From positions 1-20,463 of the forward strand of contig LRSR01009903.1 in NCBI GenBank assembly GCA_001579985.1: DNA of 20,463 nucleotides. The letters are read 5' to 3'. This document shows, one piece after another, positions 10,698 through 20,444 of this stretch. The translations under genes were made by a program, and so were the position numbers. Below the pieces are notes generated by a model that saw nothing but the letters and a program-made list of their open reading frames with translations, did no database searches and had not been told where the DNA came from. The first letter of the stretch is position 1. Each line of letters starts with the position of its first letter. Origin of the DNA: Hypsibius dujardini (taxonomy: Eukaryota > Tardigrada > Eutardigrada > Parachela > Hypsibiidae).

Positions 10698-11097
10698 TAA
10701 CATTCATACATGCATAAGTATTGTTTCGCAAACCCTGACTCTCCAAAGGCTTCTTTTAAAATTTTCCCACACGAATGACAATAGCCTACTACATACAAAG
10801 ATATCACCTCGGAACCTAAGAAGAGCAGGTATGCCTTGAGGTTGTCGTTAAAATTGGACCTTCACTTTGGGATTGTATTATACGGTAAGTTCTCGACTCC
10901 AGCAACGAATCTTATGTGTACCGCTATTACAAGACAAGGCAGTGCTACGTAACGGTACAACGGTACGAAATATTTCGAAAAATGTACAAACTACGACTTT
11001 CGGCGCCATTCTTTTATAAAACATTTTTTTTGAATCAGTTCTATAACTGAACCAGTATTCCTGATAGCTGAGGGTTACCAGTTTGGTTACGTCCTAG
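10698..11097. other. Spacer between unit A and the transposon
   Basis: No coding frame. There is a small hairpin-like CAGTTCTATAACTG at about 11037. The stretch ends where the left inverted repeat of the transposon begins. Confidence 0.45.
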
Positions 11098-11208
11098 TTG
11101 AGCGACAGTATTCAGATTTCAGAAATTTTGACTATTTCTGACTCAAAACATTATTCTAAATCGATTGGCATCAGCCAAATTTCGATCAGAGGTCAGGGGG
11201 CGGAGTTA
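11098..11208 (+). repeat. Left inverted repeat of the transposon
   Basis: It starts TTGAGCGACAGTATTCAGAT and ends GGTCAGGGGGCGGAGTTA. The reverse complement of 13660-13770 aligns along its full length with about 17 mismatches. Confidence 0.85.
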
Positions 11209-11304
11209 CAGCGCTCTGATTGGCCGTTTGCCCACAGCATTGAGATTGAAAGAAGTTTGCTCATTTCTGACTAAGAACAATTTTTTGAATCGATTGCCGT
11301 CACT
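11126..11304 (+). repeat. Subterminal direct repeat
   Basis: A stretch of about 50 bp at 11126-11175 (TTTCTGACTCAAAACATTAT, then AAATCGATTGGCATCA) recurs in degenerate form at 11255-11304 (TTTCTGACTAAGAACAATTT, then GAATCGATTGCCGTCA). It lies partly inside and partly internal to the left inverted repeat, as expected for repeated transposase-binding sites, although that role is inference. Confidence 0.55.
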
Positions 11305-11342
11305 GACGGTAGTTTTTGACTGGCAACATCACTGAATGAATC

Positions 11343-11710
11343 TTTTGATGGGTTTTGATGGGTTTTGGTGGGTTTTGGTGGGTTTTGATGGGTTTTGATG
11401 GGTTTTGATGGGTTTTGATGGGTTTTGATGGGTTTTGATGATGGTTTTGATGGGTTTTGATGGGTTTTGGTGGGTTTTGATGGGTTTTGATGGGTTTTGA
11501 TGGGTTTTTGATGGGTTTTGATGGGTTCTCATGGGTTTTGATAGGTTTTTGATGGGTTTTTGATGGGTTTTGATGGGTTTTGATGGGTGTTGATGGGTGC
11601 TGATGGGTTCTTATGGGTTCTGATGGGTTTTGATGGGTTTTGATGGGTTCTGATGGGTTCTGATGGGTTTTGATGGGTTTTGATGGGTTTTGATGGGTTT
11701 TGATGGGTTT
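11343..11710. repeat. 10-bp G-rich minisatellite (TTTTGATGGG)n
   Basis: About 36 copies of a 10-bp unit, with variants TTTTGGTGGG, TTCTGATGGG, 11-bp forms with one extra T, and one disrupted unit near 11440. On the plus strand it gives GGG runs spaced by seven bases, which fits the usual G-quadruplex pattern. The minus-strand unit contains no stop codon in any frame, so the long KTHQNPSKPI-type frames across it are a by-product of the repeat and are not annotated as genes. Confidence 0.97.
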
Positions 11711-11854
11711 CACTGGCGCTTGGTTTTTGATGGGAACAGAAGAAACGCTTGAAAAAAGTTATTTGAGATCATCCTCCACGTCAAACGCTTAGACACATTC
11801 ACGCGGGGTCTTGGCCTCGCATTGGCAGCTATCAGTCCAGTCTTTCCGCAATGT

Positions 11855-13388
11855 CTAGCTGAAGTACAAACTGTTTCCCGGCGCATCGTCGATATCGATG
11901 GATGCTTGACTGTATTTGCCGATATGGCTAATAAACTTGTCTAAATCGCAAACAGCAGGGTCGTTCTCGTTGGTGTGGTAAATGAATTCATCCAAAGCCA
12001 ACATCACCGTCTGCAGCGGAAATCCGTTGTGCTTGACAAGAAACCGCTTCAGCAGGCCGTTCATCCTTTCCCCTTTGTTGCTGCTGATCTGATGGCCGGC
12101 CTCCCATCGCGCGAACTCGCCCTTGCTGTGGTTGACCATGGCGCCGGAGAATTCCATCAGGTCGCCGTCTGCGCCAGTATTCTTGTCCAAGTTGAGAAAG
12201 CAACCAGCCGAGTCGGTCTGGATCTCAGTTCCGCGAGCGAAGCACTGGGCGAGAATTTCGTGGACTTCTTTTTTCTGTAAAAAAAAATTAAAGAGAATTT
12301 TCAATAATCGATACATCATAAAAAATGTCAGATATTCATACAACTGTACTATGATAAATTTTATGATATAATATTAGATACATACACTTTAATATTATAT
12401 CAATATTTAAGTGCAAATATTGCCGTTAAATCAGTTGTTTTTAATTGTTGGTTAAGATCGAAACGCCAATAAACTTACATTTTCGCTGCGAATAACGCGG
12501 ACTTGAATCCGCTTCGATTTCTGCTCCGCCATTACTAGCAACAAAATCCGCTTGCCCTTCTTGTCCTTCACTCCCCTGTTTGGATCTCCACGGCCGTACT
12601 TCTGGCTGGTCCCAATCCACACGCCGTCGGCATATCCAACTTCTCCGTGACCTCCGAGAACGATGGGGGTGTTGCGAAGGTAGACGGAGATGACTTCCCG
12701 CACTAGCGTCACCCACTCCGAAACGGTGTTCTTATCCAGCCCCGTGAAGGTGGCGATGGATGCCTGCATACAGATATGGCAAATAATCAGCTGGTAACAC
12801 TTTGTTTTAGTTTTCGTTTAGTTCAGTCTAGTTGCGATATTCCCACCTGCGTGTAATTGCGCCAAGCGCACAGATGGGTGAACAACCAGAGGAAGGTGCG
12901 GTTGTCAATGCGCGACCCCGATAAAAATGTCCCGTTCCGCATCGACAGACTGCCAGTGCATTTGCTGCACCGAAGCACAAAAACGCCGTCCTTCACTCCG
13001 ATGGTCATCGGAAGAGCACATGCCCGGCAGTCCGCCTTGGTCCGGCACATTCCGGCGTCCTGGAGGAACACGAGCACCTGTGACAATCAATAAATCAATT
13101 AGTCAATCAAAGCTGGGCGGAGCGCTCTCGATCAAGACATACGGCTCTTCTTACCGAAATCTCCTTCAACTGTTCCGTCGAGAGCTCGGCGTCACCCCGC
13201 AGAAATTGCAAGAGGAAGTTGGCCTGACCACGGGGCTTCTTCGGCGAGGTAGGTCCGACAACTTCGGCTTGCAGGAAGTCCGCCATCCAGGGCATCTCTC
13301 GGCACAACCGCTTGACCATGCCACGAGAATCAGCGTTCGCGGCATGAATAATGTCTGCGACTCGGTCGCACAGACCCATACCGGTCAT
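11855..13388 (-). CDS. Merlin/IS1595-type DDE transposase (four exons, 389 aa)
   Basis: Minus-strand exons 13388-13155, 13077-12847, 12763-12479 and 12274-11855 are joined by three phase-0 GT-AG introns of 77, 83 and 204 bp. The product is 389 residues with a TAA stop. Exon 2 carries the zinc-binding pattern seen before this class of catalytic core (CRTKADCRAC, then LRCSKC) followed by the RNGTF motif. Exon 3 carries the first catalytic Asp in VGYADGVWIG (D201). Exon 4 carries the second in IQTDSAGCF (D271) and the glutamate in SSNKGERMNGLLKRF (E319), the position matching T-N-x-I-E-x-x-W in bacterial relatives. It would cut and paste the surrounding element by acting on its inverted repeats. 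Three introns are notable for a transposase. An intact frame with a lone copy could mean recent activity or host use; the flanking inverted repeats favour a transposon. Confidence 0.88.
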
Positions 13389-13511
13389 TTTGAATAAAAT
13401 AAATTTTATGGAAATAAGTCTTTCTTAATTGTAGAGGAAATAGTCCGGGAAGACGGTAGAAAATTATTGAAAACTGTGGTGGACACTGGACATTGGCCTT
13501 GAACAAACACA

Positions 13512-13570
13512 CAATCAATCAATCAATCGCCACAAATCAACGCTGTTGTCAATCAATCAATCAATCAATT
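13512..13570. repeat. CAAT tetranucleotide repeats
   Basis: Two short runs of CAAT units (13512-13528 and 13550-13569), with further scattered copies nearby (13083-13112, 13605-13618). They lie between the transposase start and the right inverted repeat. Confidence 0.85.
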
Positions 13571-13659
13571 GATGGTCGCATCATTTGAATTATATGAAGT
13601 TAATCCATCAATCAATTGCTTTACGCCCATTGTAAGTAATCCAAAAAAGATTACGGGCA

Positions 13660-13770
13660 TAACTCCGCCCCCTGACCTCCGATCAAAATTCTGCTAATGC
13701 CAATCGATTCAGAATAATTTTTTGAATCTAAAGTCATCAAAAATTTCAAAATCTGAATACTGTCGCTCAA
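13660..13770 (-). repeat. Right inverted repeat of the transposon
   Basis: Reads TAACTCCGCCCCCTGACC at its inner end and CTGTCGCTCAA at its outer end on the plus strand. Partner of 11098-11208. Confidence 0.85.
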
Positions 13771-15273
13771 CCCATATTTTACCATCAGTTTAGCACTCGA
13801 TCGCAACAAGCCCAATTGCCAGCTGGCAAGACCGCTTTCTTTGACTTAAAAATAATTGCCAGGAGATGAAAAACGGCCGAATCGCAAACCCAGTTAGATC
13901 TAGTTCTGGTCAAGAGCTCCTGCTCCCTTCCATTGACCAGGGCCTATCCAAGCGCACGCATTCACGCTCAAACAAAAAACAGTATTTAGTTGTGGGACGC
14001 TTGCCATTCAATACCACACAAATAAGGGGACAGAACCAAGTCACGGGGTTATTTGCCGTTTTATTGCGCGAGTTATCGAGATAAAATTACCCCGGAATAC
14101 CCCCTCAGGGTACTAGGACGGAAAATCAAAAGACGGATAAGGACTGGGCGAGTGGGAAACTCACATAACTCGAAGACGTTGGGCCAAAATTACGGACCAA
14201 AATATGTGTCCGTGTGTTAGTGAACGACGTTGCAGTTTAATTAAACAATTAATCCATTTTTTGAAAATATGTTACAAATATATTAAAACGCGTGATCGTA
14301 AGTAGAGCTGCATCGCAATCTTGTCCAATTAGTTTGTTAAATTCCGGTGAAAATTGTGTGCGATCCTGCAAAGCAGAGTTTTAGTATTTTGTTCGGAGCA
14401 TACACGAATAGACCGCTCATGCTCAACACCTAATCTGCATAAAAACTGAAGCAGCTATTGTTTGGTCTGATATATGCCTATCTTAAGATGTAAACTAAAT
14501 CATGGAGATGATTGAATGCATCTTGATGATTCCTCAAATTGGCATAAATTATGATATGGGGAGTTGAAAAGTTTCTGATAAGTTCCACTGTTAGCAAGTT
14601 TGGTTTCAATCAAATTTGATTAGCGTGATTTAATAATATTGAACAACAAAACCAGCGGACAACAAACCAGCGAACTGCGTGCATATTAAAAGAAGGGGGA
14701 GCGCTCACGCCCGTAATCCCCAGCAAAATCGTTCATTGGCCGCCTGCGCAGCTGCGTGGGAGTCTGCGGGCGGTTTAGTAGGACTGAACACAACCCACTT
14801 AAGTCACGTTCTTCGATTGATCAATCAATCGATGATTGACGTTTTAGACGCCACAAACGGACAGGAATTTATGCGTAAAGATAAAACATATCCTCACCTC
14901 TTCGGGACCTGGCCTTAGTTAGTAAAAATTGAAAATTAAGTGAAGAAGCTATGCATTCAGAAGCGCAGATCACTGAGTTGTTAATTTAAATCTGTAAAAT
15001 TAGCTCGATAAAATTCCCGCAACGGTAGAAGAAGGTGAAACTAAATTTTTTGTGGAGTTCATGTGGGGTTTCAAAACATTTTCAATAGTAAATCATAACA
15101 TTATTAACACCCTTATATCACGCAAAACATCTTTTTATGGGTTCTACCTATCATTCATATTTTGTGTTTTCGATCACAAAAACGCCATAGGCAGGACTTA
15201 CATTTCCATATACTTTGGTTCTGTTCCTTTGAATTCACGTTTTCCCTACTTCCTTCTTAACAGAGGACATGCG
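13771..15273. other. Intergenic region right of the transposon
   Basis: No supported gene. It includes a perfect 14-bp palindrome TTGCCAGCTGGCAA (13816-13829), a GC-richer patch at 14690-14800 and a palindromic TTGATCAATCAATCGATGATTGA stretch near 14820. The open frames here (72-79 codons) have no signal peptide, domain or conserved splice pattern. Confidence 0.45.
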
Positions 15274-15279
15274 TATAAA
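15274..15279 (+). promoter_or_regulatory. TATA box of gene D
   Basis: TATAAA within CATGCGTATAAATGTG, 78 bp upstream of the gene D start codon. It resembles the gene C promoter in sequence and spacing. Confidence 0.6.
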
Positions 15280-15356
15280 TGTGAAATACAAATGAAACTA
15301 TTTTGCACAAATATTTTTGAACAAATTACTAACGCAGTTCAATATCTATTCGCCAT

Positions 15357-15707
15357 ATGGATCACTACATTAAGTTGTCATGCTTACTAATCATTTTTAT
15401 GATGTATGGGTGTGTGAATGTCAGCGCAATCCCGAAAAAAGGATCGGAAGCAAATCCGCAAACACATATTGTTCGCCAGAGTCAACGTAAGAAAGTAACG
15501 GTTAGTGCTTCAACCCCGACCGAAATTTAAACTGAATATTTTGTTTACAGAAACAGCTCCATTGGCAGGCAAAAACAGTTGAACCCTTTTTCTAACAGGC
15601 TGATTGCGCGAGTTGCAAGTGTGACCGGTACCGCTACTCCGGGCACCATTACTAAGACGACATTAGCTGGCGCGACTAAACTTCTGACGCAGAAACCGTT
15701 TCGATAA
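15357..15707 (+). CDS. Small secreted peptide, gene D, frame shifted at splice site
   Basis: Paralogue of gene C. Exon 1 (15357-15486, 130 bp, same length as in C) encodes a signal peptide (LSCLLIIFMMYGCVNVSA) and ends in the same place, CAA-C before GTAAG. The expected acceptor ends at 15550 and exon 2 would run 15551-15707, 157 bp against 158 in C. That one missing base shifts the frame and would stop translation after about 10 further residues. In the paralogous frame, exon 2 gives KQLNP, then NRLIARVASVTGTATPGTIT, and ends QKPFR-TAA, differing from C mostly at silent sites. An alternative intron (donor 15495, acceptor 15578, phase 0) would restore an 88-residue protein. So this is a recent pseudogene, a gene with shifted splicing, or an assembly error. 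Strong codon-level conservation shows the frame was selected until recently. Confidence 0.72.
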
Positions 15708-15842
15708 TGTATTCAATATTTAAGAACGTTCTGGCAACGGTTCAATACGCTTCTCACATATATGTATCCAATATTTTGCTATGGAACCAAAAAGTAGCTA
15801 TTAAATTGTTAAAATGTTTTGCCTCTATATACCGTAAAGTGA

Positions 15843-16205
15843 AATGGGGATTTCATTGATCGCTCAAATCAAGCCAACGTTAAACATGAAAAGTATTGTC
15901 CTGCAAATCAAGTGCTAGTCCCAGTCACAGGCATTCCACCTTTGGTTGGATCAACGGTAGTAACTGTCCCATATGTACAAGCCAAACTCTGGCTTCGCTC
16001 TCCCTTGCCTGAGTTTGGAAGACTGAGGGTTTATGTCCAGTTGGGGGGGGGTGTAAGTAACACGGGTTTACCTTTCGTAATAGAACAAGGCACAACGCTA
16101 TCTGCATCTTTCACATTAACGAATCGCGCTCACTGCTGGTTTGTACTTTTAGATTTCCGAGACGCGTTTATTTGCTTCCTAATTTTTTCATCGGGGGCTA
16201 AGTGA
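15843..16205 (+). other. Open frame, possible exon of unknown gene
   Basis: A 120-codon plus-strand frame with protein-like composition (ANQVLVPVTGIPPLVGSTVV, then RLRVYVQLGGG). It is interrupted by a strong donor, GTAAGT at 16053, right after a run of nine G at 16043-16051. An acceptor at about 16471 (GCTTTTCAG) in the same phase would add about 13 codons to a stop. No signal peptide or paralogue was found, so this may be a real exon, a decayed one, or chance. Confidence 0.3.
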
Positions 16206-18393
16206 TTTTTGGATGTGATAAACAATGTGTTGCTTGACTATGGGCATGCAATAGTTTGCACTACCTCACCTGTGGGGGTCGCCGGTACCTAAACTCTTAT
16301 CATAGTTCCTTCGTTTTGGCCAATCTAGTCAAATTTATATTGTGAAAACAAGCTCAGGCACAACGGCCGTTATGAAATGTGTTTCTCGGAAACGTTTTAA
16401 ATAAATGAAGAAAGAGTCAAATGTTGGATATTTTCCAAATTACTGATTAGCCAACTTATTGATGCTTTTCAGATTACTACCATGTTTCAAAATCAAAATG
16501 CCAACGCTATGTAGACCTTTCTCTCCGTCGAAATACGATGTAAATACCCGATTTCTCGAACACATAGAGCCGGATTTTGAATGGGGTGCATGAAGAGATA
16601 ATATCGATGACAAATACTGGAAAGAATTTCTTCCTCTTTGCTAAAGGGGCTCGTGAAGATTTTATTATCTTCCTGTCTGTTCAGAGTCTGTCACATCTAA
16701 ATTTTTTCACGCTGCGCAGGACACTAGCTGCAGCAATACATGTTGAGAAAATGTATTTACAGTACTACTCCGGCATGCGCTGTTGTCCGCACTCGCCATT
16801 CTCGGCCAGTTTGACGATTAAACTTAATTTTTTGGATTCCTCCAACCATATGCCCTAAAAATATGCTCTTACTTTATTAAATCAGCCGTTCTTTGGGCAA
16901 GTCAGAAAATGTCCTCAATGGCCCATTTTATAATTGAAACGAATGCTGGGGTAACCTTGACAATTTTTGCTAAGCTGAATGAAACTAAACTTTTTTACAA
17001 AGTACTAGGAAATGAATACACCATTAAACGATATGAATTAGTGAGCATTAAGTTTCACGCGAACCAACATTCAATAATTACAAAAGGCTCACAGCCAAAA
17101 ATGTTGCCGAACCTGGTAAATGAATTAGCAGAAGAAAATAAACATATTGATAAACTGCGCGACGTGGCCAGCAATGAAGGATATTAATAACCAATATTTT
17201 TCGGTTATAGTTATTCGAAAGCGTTGATCAAGCTTATTTTTTGAGTTGTGAAGTCACTTAATTCGGGATCTGCCGTAATCACAAATTGAAACTGAATGCA
17301 AGAAGCAAATTCTCAAAATTGCAAAAGGAATATGGGGCGTAGTGCAAGGGGAAAAGTGGGGGCGAATACCGATCGATCGGGTGTATAGCATTGCAGTGCT
17401 TCTCTTCAAAAATCAAGCGTCATTGCCCAGAGAAAACAAGAAGCCATTAACACTCTGGTAACCGGGTGTTTTGGGTATACGTGTAGTACTAGGTCTAGCA
17501 AAAAATTGCTAGAATTGAGAAATTGCCAAATGATTCAGCAATGGGTGAATGGAAACATTAGGCAGCTTCCCTACCCCTTCCAAATCAGCTGTTCATAGTT
17601 GATTGATTGATTTGTTTGTGACTTGCCGCTGATACCACGTAACCGCATGCAGAATCATTGGGCAGTGTTATAATCGAATCCTAATGGTTACCAAATTTTC
17701 ATTCCGCTCTTGTACGTCCGAATTCCAAAATTCCAATTGTATATAGATTATTATTAAGCATTCTAGAGCTTTAATTTTTTGTATCAAGAACACATTCTTG
17801 AGACTACAGCGTGAGCTAACAGACAAGCCTCCTAAGTGTTAGCAAGGTGGTGCTAAGTTGATACCTCCCACTTCCTAATGGTTTTTTAAAATACTGTTTT
17901 TTACATTCAAAGCTTGGCTCTTTGAAAATATCAAAGCAAAAAACCGCAAGCTAAACGATGGAAAACTCGCAGTGGAAAACTGATATGACCAACAAATCTA
18001 GCAAGTGTATGCTGACTGGTACTCAGAGAGTTAAGCAGGGGTCAACTTCATACCGGGCCGTGATGAATCACCTAACGATTTGGTTTAGCATTGCGGCCGT
18101 CAGCACATTTACGGAGGCCCACAAGCCAACTAACAACACGCTTCATTCAGAAAAAGAAGTTACTCTGATTTTATAACCAGAAAATGAGTCGTTCAAAACA
18201 ACCAGGCTCGATTTTCCAGCCTATAACATCTCCTATTATTGTGCTGTTTTGGTACATGTTCTTTTGATTCAGTAATGGTGGCCATTCCGGTAAACGCCGA
18301 GCAGGCTACTAAGCTTCTCAATCTAGTTAGTTTTAGCGGATCTTGATGGCCGGCTTAAGCTCCATTTCAGGGTTAATCGCAGGGAAAGACCGA
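16206..18393. other. Intergenic region before unit B
   Basis: No firm gene. It holds the open frames 16577-16858 and 17958-18176, neither of which has recognisable features. A short block near 18218 (TATAACATCTCCTATTATTG) weakly resembles the 3' flank of genes A and B and could be a remnant of a lost copy. Confidence 0.4.
16909..17187 (+). other. Unassigned 92-codon open frame
   Basis: Starts MSSMAHFIIETNAGVTLTIF and ends in a charged segment with NELAEENKHIDKLRDVASNE that could be helical. There is no signal peptide, domain or flanking splice evidence. The length alone does not separate it from chance in AT-rich DNA. Confidence 0.2.
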
Positions 18394-18441
18394 TGGTCGT
18401 TGCTCTCATTCGATATATATATTGATATGCTTTAAGCTAAA

Positions 18442-18447
18442 TATAAG
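18442..18447 (+). promoter_or_regulatory. TATA box of gene B
   Basis: TATAAG, same context and spacing (74 bp to ATG) as in gene A. Sequence further upstream is not conserved between the two copies apart from a 17-bp block, so regulation above the core promoter may differ. Confidence 0.55.
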
Positions 18448-18515
18448 ACCTGCGTTACCGAGTAATGTATCAAATGTGAGTGGTCAGTTCAAATATTAAC
18501 ATTGGCTGCACAAAA

Positions 18516-20088
18516 ATGAGAATCTTTTTAATTAGCGCCGTTATTTTAGTCATTAATGCGGGCACTGTATTAGGTTTTCTTCAAGGAAGAGCGACCTGTA
18601 CTACGACTCACAATCGTACTGCATCGGTGACTACGTCTGCTTTTGCATGCAGCAACTGTTTCCGCCTCACCAATGCCGCAGCTAACGCCTCCTGCGCAGC
18701 TACTTATTGCTCAAAGCCATCTCTTGTCAATACAGGAACTAGTTCCGTCGTTGTGCCGTGTAGCAAAGTGGGAGATCTCAACCAGGGTCCACAATTCATT
18801 GTAAGGAAGCACCTCAATTAATTATTTAACAGTTCCGTTTCAGATTCTTCAACATTTCAGATTCCCACTCCGACGTCGGATTTTTTTGTGGATGTTCAAG
18901 TTGTAAGTTCTAGTTCACAGTCTGCTGCTGGAACTACATCATATCTCTCCTACAACCCAGTAACTGGTTTCATCCAAATCGGAGTGGCGGGGCCTGAAAA
19001 TATTGACGTCACTCAAGTCTATTCAGTCGTTTTGATCAACCGGGCCACGGGAGCTGCGTCTGACCCAGTGTTTTTCACCGTAAGCATAATGATGGGAAAT
19101 ATGAATGACAAATAAGAAATACTTTGTTTTTGCAGGCGAAAATCTTTACGTGCACCATGTTCGTCGTGGGACCGAAGAGTTTCTCGGTTTGCATTGGTAT
19201 TGGAACCCCGTATCTTCAACAATACACCGGCGTTAGTTATACGGTATGTACTACGAGATGTGGGAGAGAAAATACTAACAGCTTATAATTTGCAGGCTTG
19301 CAATAGCGAACTTCTGATAAATGGAGTGAAGTGGAATGCGGTCGACCCACTTACAGGAGCTGCAGTTGTTCCTGGACCTGGTCCGGGCACTCTGCCCGAT
19401 ACGGCTTTTTGTCCCTTTGTGACAGCTTTTACTCCACCCGGTGACGACTCCAAATGTTACATCTTCGACAGAAATTCTGAGAATCCCGTAACTTTCGCCA
19501 GGGGAAGTGCGCAATCTCAATGCTCATTTGACCGATGTGTCACACCTGCGACCGGAGCAGCCAATCGGAACTTTTATACTCAAGAACAATTAAATGCTTT
19601 TGCGGCTTCCATCGGCCTCCCCAATGGTGTATTTGTAGCAGGAGGACCAGGAGGGTTGAATGACGCTGTTGGCTGCCCAACTACACCTCCCAACACACTT
19701 CAACCTAAAGGAGGATCTTTTTGTAATACTTGTCTCGCAATTCCGGCATCCATTCCGACTACCGGACCGGGCGCGGTTACACGATGCGATGCCAGTAGCA
19801 CATTCACTCAGACCCTCACAATGGTTGGAAACGCCCCTTCATTCCAAAACGGAATAATTAGCGGAATCACTGTAAGTAACGAGTGGTAGAGTAAACTTAC
19901 ACTCCATTCCTTTAGATAACGTGATGTACCAGTTATTTGTACACCACCAGCTTTAACAATGCTTGGTAAACAGCCAGGATACGATAAAGATCCAAAACAA
20001 GCTGCGCTCAGTATTCATCTTTTACCTCTTTCAGGTTACTTACGACTCCACTTGCAATACACTCGGCGCGTTCAACATAACATGCTAG
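18516..20088 (+). CDS. Secreted Cys-rich protein, gene B (five exons, 413 aa)
   Basis: Exons 18516-18800, 18861-19079, 19136-19243, 19296-19871 and 20035-20088, with four phase-0 introns of 60, 56, 52 and 163 bp. Residues 1-194, that is the signal peptide, exon 1, exon 2 and most of exon 3, are identical to gene A. From YLQQYTGVSYT at the end of exon 3 through about residue 335 the protein diverges strongly, with many substitutions and indels (net three extra residues). All nine exon-4 cysteines are kept, however, and the NVS glycosylation site of gene A is lost (GVS). From SFCNTCLAIPASIPTTG onward it is again nearly identical and ends NITC-TAG. Probably secreted; function unknown. The conserved cysteines imply the same fold as gene A with a different surface. 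Confidence 0.88.
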
Positions 20089-20423
20089 GAGCAAAATTTC
20101 AAAGCTTTGAAGGATCAGCATCATCAGCAAGCGATAATTCTATTACTATAAAATCTCTTTCAATCGTCGCTTTGACCGAAATGGATAATAGCTTTTTCGT
20201 AGTTTATAACATCTCATTGTTCCCGGGTGTAATTAATGTACATGACCTGCAAGGAAACCCAGACTGATACAAATAAGAACACATAGATCAAGGTCAACTG
20301 ATGTTTCAAATAATATTTCATTCAAATCAACAAACGCTGCCCAACATCCACCAAAGGCAACTCACGTATTTCTGTAATTACCTTTTTTGAAGATAGATTT
20401 GTTATTTTTAACCAGTGCGTTCA

Positions 20424-20444
20424 AATAAAGGAAAAATCAATAAA
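20424..20444 (+). promoter_or_regulatory. Candidate distal poly(A) signals of gene B
   Basis: Two AATAAA hexamers (20424-20429 and 20439-20444). The matching positions in unit A read AATAAT and AATACA, whereas the proximal signal used in unit A is AATAAG here. Confidence 0.4.

Larger units (their letters stand above)
11098..13770 (-). mobile_element. Merlin-class DNA transposon (2.67 kb)
   Basis: A transposase of the IS1595/ISXO2-like (Merlin) class, read on the minus strand, is enclosed by an inverted repeat of 111 bp (11098-11208 and 13660-13770, about 85% identical by eye, no gaps). Between the left repeat and the transposase 3' end lies a 10-bp minisatellite; between the transposase 5' end and the right repeat lies a CAAT tetranucleotide repeat. 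I see no convincing 8-9 bp target-site duplication, so the true termini may lie slightly outside the stated limits. The 15% divergence of the repeats suggests an old insertion, although the transposase frame and catalytic residues remain intact. Confidence 0.72.

Noticed and set aside
11300-11713. Long minus-strand frame of KTHQNPSKPI repeats as a protein gene
   Set aside because: The 10-bp unit has no stop in any minus-strand frame, so open frames arise automatically; two frames are open over the same array and there is no signal peptide or splice support.
11089-13780. Target-site duplication for the Merlin element
   Set aside because: The 8-9 bp flanking the inverted repeats do not match, so the exact ends are left open.
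13816-13829. Perfect 14-bp palindrome as a regulatory or recombination site
   Set aside because: Such palindromes occur by chance at this scale, and nothing nearby gives it a role.
14690-14790. Resemblance to the 7SL/Alu sequence (GCTCACGCCCGTAATCCCCAGCA)
   Set aside because: The match is a short block in a non-primate-like context, the rest of the Alu/7SL sequence does not follow, and no A/B box pair is convincing.
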